Of a stretch of DNA of 64,000 nucleotides, positions 38,801 to 50,500 are shown one piece after another. The position numbers and the translations under genes were made by a program. The notes beneath the pieces are model-generated. The model searched no databases. It was not told where the DNA came from and was given only the letters and a program-made list of their open reading frames with translations. The DNA comes from Ptiloglossa arizonensis (Eukaryota; Arthropoda; Insecta; Hymenoptera; Colletidae). The stretch spans positions 186,001-250,000 of the forward strand of contig NW_027478714.1 in NCBI RefSeq assembly GCF_051014685.1, given 5' to 3'. The first letter of the stretch is position 1. Every line of letters begins with the position of its first letter.

Positions 38801-41599
38801 AAACGGAGAATCAGAGAAATAAATGGAGAAACGAAGGAATAAACCGACAAACGGAGAAACGGAGAAACGATGAAGCGAAGGAAGAAACGAGGAAACGAAG
38901 AAAGAAACGAAGAAAGAAACACAGAATCGGAGAAATAAATGGAGAAACGAAGAAATAAACCGAGAATCGGAGAAAGAAACGGAGTAACGAAGAAAGAAAC
39001 GAAGAAACGAAGAAAGAAACGGAGTAACGATGAAAGAAACGATGAAACGAAGAAAGAAACGCAGAATCGGAGAAATAAATTGAGAAACGAAGAAAGAAAC
39101 GCAGAATCGGAGAAATAAATTGAGAAACGAAGGAATAAACCGAGAAACGGAGAAACGGAGAAACGATGAAACGAAGGAAGTAACGGAGAAACGAACAAAG
39201 AAACGGAGAAATGAAGAATGAAACGAAGAAACGAAGAAAGAAACGGAGATACGAAGAAAGAAACGGAGAAACGAACAAAGAAACGGAGAAACGAACAAAG
39301 AAACGGTGAAACGAACAATGAAACGGAGAAACGAACAAAGAAGCGAACAAAGAAACGGAGAAACGGAGAAATAAATGGAGAAACGAAGAAATAAACGGAG
39401 AAACGAACAAGGAAACGGAGATTCGAAGAAAGAAACGGAGAAACGAAGAAAGAAACGGAGAAACGAAGAAAGAAACGGAGATACGAAGAAAGACACGGAG
39501 AAACGAAGGAAGAAACGGAGAAACGAAGAAAGAAACGGAGAAACGGAGAAAGAAACGGAGAAACGAAGAAAGAAACGGAGAAACGAAGAAAGAAACGGAG
39601 AAACGAAGACAGAAACGGAGAAACGAAGAAAGAAACGGAGAAACGGAGAAATAAATGGGGAAACGAAGAAATAAACGGAGGAACGAACCAGGAAACGGGG
39701 AAACGAAGAAAGAAACGGAGAATCGAAGAAAGAAATGGAGTAACGAAGAAAGAAACGGAGAAATGAAGAAAGAAACGGAGATCCGAAGAAAGAAACGGAG
39801 AAACGAAGAAAGAGACGGTGAAACGAAGAAAGAGACGGAGAAACGAAGAAAGAAACGGAGAAACGATGAAAGAAACGGAGAAATGAAGAAAGAAACGGAG
39901 AACGAAGAAAGAAACGGGGAAACGAAGAAAGAAACGGAGAAACGAAGAAAGAAACGGAGATACGAAGAAAGACACGGAGAAACGAAGGAAGAAACGGAGA
40001 AACGATGAAAGAAACGGAGAAATGAAGAAAGAAACGGAGAACGAAGAAAGAAACGGGGAAACGAAGAAAGAAACGGAGAAACGAAGAAAGAAACGGAGAT
40101 ACGAAGAAAGACACGGAGAAACGAAGGAAGAAACGGAGAAACGAAGAAAGAAACGGAGAAACGGAGAAAGAAACGGAGAAACGAAGAAAGAAACGGAGAA
40201 ACGAAGAAAGAAACGGAGAAACGAAGACAGAAACGGAGAAACGAAGAAAGAAACGGAGAAACGGAGAAATAAATGGAGAAACGAAGAAATAAACGGAGAA
40301 ACGAACAAGGAAACGGAGATACGTTGAAAGAAACGGAGTAACGAAGAAAGAAACGGAGAAACGGAGAAAGAAACGGAGAATCGGAGAAATAAATGAAGAA
40401 ACGAAGGAATAAACCGAAAAACGGAGAAACGGAGAAACGATGAAACGAAGGAAGAAACGGGGAAACGAAGAAAGAAACGGAGAAACGAAGAAAGAAACGG
40501 AGAAATGAAGAAAGAAACGGAGAAAGGAAGAAAGAAACGGGGAAACGAAGAAAGAAACGGAGAAACGGAGAAATAAATGGAGAAACGAAGAAATAAACGG
40601 AGAAACGGAGAAAGAAACGGAGGAACGAAGAAAGAAACGGAGATACGAAGAAAAAAACGGAGAAGCGAACAGAGAAACGGAGAAACGAAGAAAGAAACGG
40701 AGAAACGGAGAAATAAATGGAGAAACGAAGAAAGAAACGGAGAAACGAAGAAAGAGATGGAGAAACGAGGAAAGAGACGGAGAAACGATGAAAGAAACGG
40801 AGAAACGAAGAAAGAAACGGAGAAACGAAGAAAGAAACGGAGAAACGAAGAAAGAAACGGAGAAACGAAGAAAGAAACGGAGAAACGAAGAAAGAGACGG
40901 AGAAACGAAGAAAGAGTCGGAGAAACGATGAAAGAAACGGAGAAACGCAGAAAGAAACGGAGAAACGAAGAAAGAAACGGAGTAACGAAGAAAGAAACGA
41001 AGACACGAAGAAAGAAACGGAGAATCGGAGGAAGAAACGGAGTAACGATGAAAGAAACGAAGAAACGAAGAAAGAAACGGAGAATCGGAGAAATAAATGG
41101 AGAAACGAAGGAATAAACCGAAAAACGGAGAAACGGAGAAACGATGAAACGAAGGAAGAAACGGGGAAACGAAGATAGAAACGAAGAAAGAAACACAGAA
41201 TCGGAGAAATAAATGGAGAAACGAGGGAATAAACCGAGAATCGGAGAAAGAAACGGAGTAACGAAGAAAGAAACGAAGAAACGAAGAAAGAAACGGAGAA
41301 ACGGAGAAATAAATGGAGAAACGAAGAAATAAACCGAGAAACGGAGAAACCAACGGAGAAACGAACAAATAAACGGAGAAACGAACAAGGAAACGGAGAT
41401 TCGAAGAAAGAAACGGAGAAGCGAAGAAAGAAACGAAGAAACGAAGAAAGAAACGGAGATACGAAGAAAGACACGGAGAAACGAAGGAAGAAACGGAGAA
41501 ACGAAGAAAGAAACGGAGAAACGGAGAAAGAAACGGAGAAACGAAGAAAGAAACGGAGAAACGAAGAAAGAAACGGAGAAACGAAGACAGAAACGGAGA

Positions 41600-43080
41600 A
41601 ACGAAGAAAGAAACGGAGAAACGGAGAAATTAATGGAGAAACGAAGAAATAAACGGAGAAACGAACAAGGAAACGGAGAAACGAAGAAAGAAACGGAGAA
41701 ACGAACAAGGAAACGGAGAAACGAAGAAAGAAACGGAGAATCAGAGAAATAAATGGAGAAACGAAGGAATAAACGGAGAAACGAACAAAGAGACGGAGAA
41801 ACGAACAAAGAAACGGAGAAACGAAGAAAGAAACGGAGAAACGAAGAAAGAAACGGAGAAATGAAGAAAGAGACGGAGAAACGAAGAAAGAGTCGGAGAA
41901 ACGATGAAAGAAACGGAGAAACGAAGAAAGAAACGGAGATACGAAGAAAGAAACGGAGAAACGGAGAAATTAATGGAGAAACGAAGAAATAAACGGAGAA
42001 ACGAACAAGGAAACGGAGAAACGAAGAAAGAAACGGAGAAACGAACAAGGAAACGGAGAAACGAAGAAAGAAACGGAGAATCAGAGAAATAAATGGAGAA
42101 ACGAAGGAATAAACGGAGAAACGAACAAAGAGACGGAGAAACGAACAAAGAAACGGAGAAACGAAGAAAGAAACGGAGAAACGAAGAAAGAAACGGAGAA
42201 ATGAAGAAAGAAACGGAGAAACGAAGAAAGAAACGGGGAATCGGAGAAATAAATGGAGAAACGAAGGAATAAACCGACAAACGCAGAAACGGAGAAACGA
42301 TGAAACGAAGAAAGAAACGGAGAAACGAAGAATGAAACGGAGAAACGAAGAAAGAAACGGAGAAACGAATAAAGAAACGGAGAAATGAAGAAAGAAACGG
42401 AGAAACGAAGAAAGAAACGGGGAAGCGAAGAAAGAAACGGAGAAACGAAGAAAGAAACGGAGATACGAAGAAAGACACGGAGAAACGAAGGAAGAAACGG
42501 AGAAACGAAGAAAGAAACGGAGAAACGGAGAAAGAAACGGAGAAACGAAGAAAGAAACGGAGAAACGAAGAAAGAAACGGAGAAACGAAGACAGAAACGG
42601 AGAAACGAAGAAAGAAACGGAGAAACGGAGAAATTAATGGAGAAACGAAGAAATAAACGGAGAAACGAACAAGGAAACGGAGAAACGAAGAAAGAAACGG
42701 AGAAACGAACAAGGAAACGGAGAAACGAAGAAAGAAACGGAGAATCAGAGAAATAAATGGAGAAACGAAGGAATAAACGGAGAAACGAACAAAGAGACGG
42801 AGAAACGAACAAAGAAACGGAGAAACGAAGAAAGAAACGGAGAAACGAAGAAAGAAACGGAGAAATGAAGAAAGAGACGGAGAAACGAAGAAAGAGTCGG
42901 AGAAACGATGAAAGAAACGGAGAAACGAAGAAAGAAACGGAGATACGAAGAAAGAAACGGAGTAACGAAGAAAGAAACGGAGAAATGAAGAAAGATACGG
43001 AGAAACGAAGAAAGAAACGGAGAAACGAAGAAAGAGACGGAGAAACGAAGAAAGAGTCGGAGAAACGATGAAAGAAACGG
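41600..43080 (+). repeat. Nested triplication in block E (340- and 1,004-bp offsets)
   Basis: The segment beginning near GGAGAAATTAATGG, with GAACAAGG twice, then GAATCAGAG, TAAATGG, CGAAGGAATAAACGG and GAACAAAGAGACGG, is present starting around 41630, 41970 and 42630. The first and third copies extend over about 450 bp at an offset of 1,004 bp. TTAATGG, which places a TTA on the + strand, is one of the few stop sources for minus-strand frames. Confidence 0.8.
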
Positions 43081-43164
43081 AGAAACGAAGATAGAAACGG
43101 AGAAACGGAGTAACGAAGAAAGAAACGAAGACACGAAGAAAGAAACGGAGAATCGGGGGAAGAA

Positions 43165-44226
43165 ACGGAGTAACGATGAAAGAAACGAAGAAACGAAGAA
43201 AGAAACGGAGAATCGGAGAAATAAATGGAGAAACGAAGGAATAAACCGAAAAACGGAGAAACGGAGAAACGATGAAACGAAGGAAGAAACGGGGAAACGA
43301 AGATAGAAACGAAGAAAGAAACACAGAATCGGAGAAATAAATGGAGAAACGAAGAAATAAACCGAGAATCGGAGAAAGAAACGGAGTAACGAAGAAAGAA
43401 ACGAAGAAACGAAGAAAGAAACGGAGTAACGATGAAAGAAACGATGAAACGAAGAAAGAAACGGAGAATCGGAGAAATAAATGGAGAAACGAAGGAATAA
43501 ACCGAGAAACGGAGAAACGGAGAAACGATGAAACGAAGGAAGAAACGGAGAAACGAACAAAGAAACGGAGAAATGAAGAATGAAACGAAGAAACGAAGAA
43601 AGAAACGGGGAATCGGAGAAATAAATGGAGAAACGAAGGAATAAACCGACAAACGCAGAAACGGGGAAACGATGAAACGAAGAAAGAAACGGAGAAACGA
43701 AGAAAGAAACGGAGAAACGAAGAAAGAAACGGAGAAACGAAGAAAGAAACGGGGAAACGAAGAAAGAAACGGAGAAACGGAGAAATAAGTGGAGAAACGA
43801 AGAAATAAACCGAGAAACGGAGAAAGAAACGGAGAAACGAACAAATAAACGGAGAAACGAACAAGGAAACGGAGATTCGAAGAAAGAAACGGAGAAGCGA
43901 AGAAAGAAACGAAGAAACGAAGAAAGAAACGGAGATACGCAGAAACGGAGAAACGATGAAACGAAGAAAGAAACGGAGAAAAGAAGAAAGAAACGGAGAA
44001 ACGAAGAAAGAAACGGAGAAACGAAGAAAGAAACGGAGAAATGAAGAAAGAAACGGAGAAACGAAGAAAGAAACGGGAAATCGGAGAAATAAACGGAGAA
44101 ACGAAGGAATAAACCGACAAACGCAGAAACGGAGAAACGATGAAACGAAGAAAGAAACGGAGAAACGAAGAAAGAAACGGAGAAACGAAGAAAGAAACGG
44201 AGAAACGAAGAAAGAAACGGAGAAAC
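43165..44226 (+). repeat. 1,062-bp duplication, copy 1 (partner 44481-45542)
   Basis: Colinear with 44481-45542 at an offset of 1,316 bp. I noticed only two substitutions: TAAGTGG at about 43788 against TAAATGG, and GAGAAAAGAAG at about 43979 against GAGAAACGAAG. Both share the one-base-short run GGGAAATCGG. The 254-bp interval between copies contains a third partial copy shifted by 204 bp (AAATCGG at 44078 and 44282). Confidence 0.9.
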
Positions 44227-44480
44227 GAAGAAAGAAACGGAGAAATGAAGAAAGAAACGGAGAAACGAAGAAAGAAACGGGAAATCGGAGAAATAAATGG
44301 AGAAACGAAGGAATAAACCGACAAACGCAGAAACGGAGAAACGATGAAACGAAGAAAGAAACGGAGAAACGAAGAAAGAAACGGAGAAACGAAGAAAGAA
44401 ACGGAGAAACGAAGAAAGAAACGGAGAAATGAAGAAAGAAACGGAGAAACGAAGAAAGAAACGGGGAAACGAAGAAAGAA

Positions 44481-45542
44481 ACGGAGTAACGATGAAAGAA
44501 ACGAAGAAACGAAGAAAGAAACGGAGAATCGGAGAAATAAATGGAGAAACGAAGGAATAAACCGAAAAACGGAGAAACGGAGAAACGATGAAACGAAGGA
44601 AGAAACGGGGAAACGAAGATAGAAACGAAGAAAGAAACACAGAATCGGAGAAATAAATGGAGAAACGAAGAAATAAACCGAGAATCGGAGAAAGAAACGG
44701 AGTAACGAAGAAAGAAACGAAGAAACGAAGAAAGAAACGGAGTAACGATGAAAGAAACGATGAAACGAAGAAAGAAACGGAGAATCGGAGAAATAAATGG
44801 AGAAACGAAGGAATAAACCGAGAAACGGAGAAACGGAGAAACGATGAAACGAAGGAAGAAACGGAGAAACGAACAAAGAAACGGAGAAATGAAGAATGAA
44901 ACGAAGAAACGAAGAAAGAAACGGGGAATCGGAGAAATAAATGGAGAAACGAAGGAATAAACCGACAAACGCAGAAACGGGGAAACGATGAAACGAAGAA
45001 AGAAACGGAGAAACGAAGAAAGAAACGGAGAAACGAAGAAAGAAACGGAGAAACGAAGAAAGAAACGGGGAAACGAAGAAAGAAACGGAGAAACGGAGAA
45101 ATAAATGGAGAAACGAAGAAATAAACCGAGAAACGGAGAAAGAAACGGAGAAACGAACAAATAAACGGAGAAACGAACAAGGAAACGGAGATTCGAAGAA
45201 AGAAACGGAGAAGCGAAGAAAGAAACGAAGAAACGAAGAAAGAAACGGAGATACGCAGAAACGGAGAAACGATGAAACGAAGAAAGAAACGGAGAAACGA
45301 AGAAAGAAACGGAGAAACGAAGAAAGAAACGGAGAAACGAAGAAAGAAACGGAGAAATGAAGAAAGAAACGGAGAAACGAAGAAAGAAACGGGAAATCGG
45401 AGAAATAAACGGAGAAACGAAGGAATAAACCGACAAACGCAGAAACGGAGAAACGATGAAACGAAGAAAGAAACGGAGAAACGAAGAAAGAAACGGAGAA
45501 ACGAAGAAAGAAACGGAGAAACGAAGAAAGAAACGGAGAAAC
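44481..45542 (+). repeat. 1,062-bp duplication, copy 2 (partner 43165-44226)
   Basis: This is the second copy of the pair at 1,316-bp spacing. It ends near 45542, where it passes into GGAGAATGAAACGG while copy 1 continues with standard monomers. Near identity suggests a recent unequal exchange, or a collapsed or over-expanded assembly that long reads would have to confirm. Confidence 0.9.
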
Positions 45543-47539
45543 GGAGAATGAAACGGAGAAACGAAGAAGGAAACGGAGAAACGAAGAAAGAAACGGAGAA
45601 ACGAAGACAGAAACGGAGAAACGAAGAAAGAAACGGAGAAACGGAGAAATAAATGGAGAAACGAAGAAATAAACGGAGAAACGAACCAGGTAACGGGGAA
45701 ACGAAGAAAGAAACGGAGAATCGAAGAAAGAAATGGAGTAACGAAGAAAGAAACGGAGAAATGAAGAAAGAAACGGAGATACGAAGAAAGGAACGGAGAA
45801 ACGAAGGAAGAAACGGAGAAACGAAGAAAGAAACGGAGAAACGAAGAAAGAAACGGAGAAACGAAGAAAGAAACGGAGAAACGAAAAAAGAAACGGAGAA
45901 ACGAACAAAGAAACGGAGAAACGGAGAAATAAATGGAGAAACGAAGAAATAAACGGAGAAATGAAGAAAGAAGCGGAGAAACGAAGAAAGAAACGGAGAG
46001 ACGAAGAAAGAGACGGAGAAACGAAGAAAGAGACGGAGAAACGATGAAAGAAACGGAGAAACGAAGAAAGAAACGGAGAAATGAAGAAAGAGACGGAGAA
46101 ACGAAGAAAGAAACGGAGAAACGAAGAAAGAAACGAAGACACGAAGAAAGAAACGGAGAAGCGAACAGAGAAACGGAGAAACGAAGAAAGAAACGGAGAA
46201 ACGGAGATATAAATGGAGAAACGAAGAAATAAACGGAGAAACGAAGAATGAAACGAAGAATCGGAGAAATAAATGGAGAAACGAAGGAATAAATGGAGAA
46301 ACGAAGAAATAAACGGAGAAACGGAGAAAGAAACGGAGAAACGAAGAAAGAAACGGAGATACGAAGAAAAAAACGGAGAAGCGAACAGAGAAACGGAGAA
46401 ACGAAGAAAGAAACGGAGAAACGGAGAAATAAATGGAGAAACGAAGAAATAAACGGAGAAACGAAGAAAGAAACGAAGAATCGGAGAAATAAATGGAGAA
46501 ACGAAGGAATAAACCGACAAACGCAGAAACGGAGAAACGATGAAACGAAGAAAGAAACGGAGAAACGATGAAAGAAACGGAGAAACGATGAAAGAAACGG
46601 AGAAACGAAGAAAGAAACGGAGAAATGAAGAAAGAAACGGAGAAACGAAGAAAGAAACGGGGAAATGAAGAAAGAAACGGGGAAACGGAGAAATAAATGG
46701 AGAAACGAAGAAATAAACGGAGAAACGGAGAAAGAAACGGAGAAACGAACAAAGAAACGGAGAAACGAAGAAAGAAACGGAGAAACGAACAAAGAAACGG
46801 AGAAACGAACAAAGAAACGGAGAAACGAACAAAGAAACAGAGAAACGAAGAAAGAAACGGAGAAATGAAGAAAGAAACGGAGAAACGAAGAAAGAAACGG
46901 GGAAACGAAGAAAGAAACGGAGAAACGGAGAAATAAATGGAGAAACGAAGAAATAAACGGATAAACGAAGAAAGAAACGGTGAAACGAAGAAAGAAACGG
47001 AGAAACGAACCAGGAAACGGAGAAACGAAGAAAGAAACGAAGAATCGGAGAAATAAATGGAGAAACGAAGGAATAAACCGACAAACGCAGAAACGGAGAA
47101 ACGATGAAACGAAGAAAGAAACGGAGAAACGAAGAAAGAAACGGAGAAACGAAGAAAGAAACGGAGAAATGAAGAAAGAAACGGAGAAACGAAGAAAGAA
47201 ACGGGGAAACGAAGAAAGAAACGGAGAAACGGAGAAATAAATGGAGAAACGAAGAAATAAACGGAGAAACGGAGAAAGAAACGGAGAAACGAACAAAGAA
47301 ACGGAGAAACGAAGAAAGAAACGGAGAAACGAACAAAGAAACGGAGAAACGAACAAAGAAACGCAGAAACGAACAAAGAAACGGAGAAACGCACAAAGAA
47401 ACGGAGAAACGAACAAAGAAACGGAGAAACGAACAAAGAAACGGAGAAACGATGAAAGAAACGGAGAAACGAAGAAAGAAACGGAGAAATGAAGAAAGAA
47501 ACGGAGAAACGAAGAAAGAAACGGGGAAACGAAGAAAGA

Positions 47540-50500
47540 AACGGAGAAACGGAGAAATAAATGGAGAAACGAAGAAATAGACGGAGAAACGAAGAAAGAA
47601 GCAGAGAAACGAAGAAAGAAACGGAGAAACGAATAAATAAACCGCGAAACGAAGAAAGAAACGGAGAAACGAAGAAAGAAACGGAGAAACGAAGAAAGAA
47701 ACAGAGAAACGAAGAAAGAAACGGAGAAACGAAGAAGAAACAGAGAAACGAACAATGATACGCAGAAACGAAGAATGAAACCGAGAAACGAAGAAATAAA
47801 CGGAGAAATGAAGAAAGAAACGGAGAAACAAAGAAAGAAACGGAGAAACGAACAAAGAAACGGAGAAACGAACAAAGAAACGGGGAAACGAACAAAGAAA
47901 CGGGGAAACGAAGAAAGAAACTGTGAGACGGAGAAATAAATGGGGAAACGAAGAAATAAACGGAGAAACGAAGAAAGAAACGGTGAAACGAAGAAAGAAA
48001 CGGAGAAACGGAGACACGAAGAAAGTAACGGAGAAACGAAGAAAGAAACAGAGAAACGAAGAAAGAAACGGAGAAACGAAGAAAGAACCGCGGAAACGAA
48101 GAAAGAAACGGAGAAACGAACAAAGAAACGGAGAAACGAAGAAAGAAACGGAGAAATAAATGGAGAAACGAAGGAATAAACGGAGAAACGAACAAGGAAA
48201 CGGAGAAATGAAGAAAAAATAGGGGAAACGAAGAAAGAAACGGAGAAACGAAGAAAGAAACTGAGAAACGAAGAAAGAAACGGAGAATCGGAGAAGTAAA
48301 TGGAGAAACGAAGAAATAGACCGAGAAACGGAGAAAGAAACGTAGAAACGAACAAAGAAACCGAGAAACGAAGAAAGAAACGCAGAAACGAAGAAAGAAA
48401 CGGAGAAACGAAGAAAGAAACGTAGAAACGAAGAAAGAAACGGAGAAACGAAGAAAGAAACGGAGAAATAAATGGAGAAACGAAGAAATAAACGGAGAAA
48501 CGAAGAAAGAAGCAGAGAAACGAAGAAAGACACGGAGAAACGAATAAATAAACCGCGAAACGAAGAAAGAAACGGAGAAACGAAGAAAGAACCGGAGAAA
48601 CGAAGAAAGAAACGGAGAAATAAATGGAGAAACGAAGATATAAACGGAGAAACGAAGAAAGAGACGGAGAAACGAGGAAAGAAACGGAGAAACGAAGAAA
48701 GAAACAGAGAAACGGAGAAAGAAACGGAGAAATGAAGAAATAAACCGAGAAACGGAGAAAGAAACGGAGAAACGAAGAAAGAAACAGAGAAACGAGGATA
48801 TAAACGGAGAAACGAAGAAAGAAACGGAGAAACGAAGAAAGAAACGGAGAAACGAAGAAAGAAACGGAGAAACGAAGAAAGAAACGGAGAAATAAATGGA
48901 GAAAAGAAGAAATAAACGGAGAAACGAAGAAAGAAGCAGAGACACGAAGAAAGAAACGGAGAAACGAATAAATAAACCGCGAAACGAAGAAAGAAACGGA
49001 GAAACGAAGAAAGAAACGGAGAAACGAAGAAAGAAACAGAGAAACGAAGAAAGAAACGGAGAAACGAAGAAGAAACAGAGAAACGAACAATGATACGCAG
49101 AAGCGAAGAATGAAACGGAGAAACGAAGAAATAAACGGAGAAATGAAGAAAGAAACGGAGAAACAAAGAAAGAAACGGAGAAACGAACAAAGAAACGGAG
49201 AAACGAACAAAGAAACGGGGAAACGAAGAAAGAAACTGAGAAACGGAGAAATAAATGGAGAAACGAAGAAATAAACGGAGAAACGAAGAAAGAAACGGTG
49301 AAACGAAGAAAGAAACGGAGAAACGGAGAAACGAAGAAAGAAACGGAGAAACGAAGAAAGAAACGGAGAAACGAATAAATAAACCGCGAAACGAAGAAAG
49401 AAACGGAGAAACGAAGAAAGAAACGGAGAAACGAAGAAAGAAACAGAGAAACGAAGAAAGAAACGGAGAAATGAAGAAGAAACAGAGAAACGAACAATGA
49501 TACGCAGAAACGAAGAATGAAACGGAGAAACGAAGAAATAAACGGAGAAACGGAGACACGAAGAAAGTAACGGAGAAACGAAGAAAGAAACAGAGAAACG
49601 AACAAAGAAACGGAGAAACGAAGAAAGAAACGGAGAAACGAAGAAAGAAACGCGGAAACGAAGAAAGAAACGGAGAAACGAACAAAGAAACGGAGAAACG
49701 AAGAAAGAAACGGAGAAATAAATGGAGAAACGAAGGAATAAACGGAGAAACGAACAAGGAAACGGAGAAATGAAGAAAAAATAGGGGAAACGAAGAAAGA
49801 AACGGAGAAACGAAGAAAGAAACTGAGAAACGAAGAAAGAAACGGAGAATCGGAGAAGCAAATGGAGAAACGAAGAAATAGGCCGAGAAACGGAGAAAGA
49901 AACGTAGAAACGAACAAAGAAACGGAGAAACGAAGAAAGAAACGCAGAAACGAAGAAAGAAACGGAGAAACGAAGAAAGAAACGTAGAAACGAAGAAAGA
50001 AACGGAGAAACGAAGAAAGAAGCGGAGAAATAAATGGAGAAACGAAGAAATAAACGGAGAAACGAAGAAAGAAGCAGAGAAACGAAGAAAGACACGAAGA
50101 AACGAATAAATAAACCGCGAAACGAAGAAAGAAACGGAGAAACGAAGAAAGAACCGGAGAAACGAAGAAAGAAACAGAGAAACGAAGAAAGAAACGGAGA
50201 AACGAAGAAGAAACAGAGAAACGAACAATGATACGCAGAAACGAAGAATGAAACCGAGAAACGAAGAAATAAACGGAGAAATGAAGAAAGAAACGGAGAA
50301 ACAAAGAAAGAAACGGAGAAACGAACAAAGAAACGGAGAAACGAACAAAGAAACGGGGAAACGAAGAAAGAAACTGAGAAACGGAGAAATAAATGGAGAA
50401 ACGAAGAAATAAACGGAGAAACGAAGAAAGAAACGGTGAAACGAAGAAAGAAACGGAGAAATAAATGGAGAAACGAAGAAATAAACGGAGAAACGAACAA

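Larger units (their letters stand above)
30800..47540 (+). repeat. Satellite block E (GACAAACGCAG / CGATGAAACGAAG family)
   Basis: Block E separates D from A'. It is marked by AAACCGACAAACGGAG or AAACCGACAAACGCAG followed by CGATGAAACGAAG, by GAAACACAGAATCGG, by GAACCAGG monomers (near 32617, 33190, 33810, 34117, 35010, 35730, 36835, 37462, 38295, 39687, 45685 and 47006) and by GAAGACAG, GAAAGAGACGG and GAAAGAGTCGG monomers. Many pairwise duplications of 0.4-1.1 kb are nested in it. The CGACAAACG variant was not noticed in A, B, C or D. No gene is supported. Confidence 0.8.
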
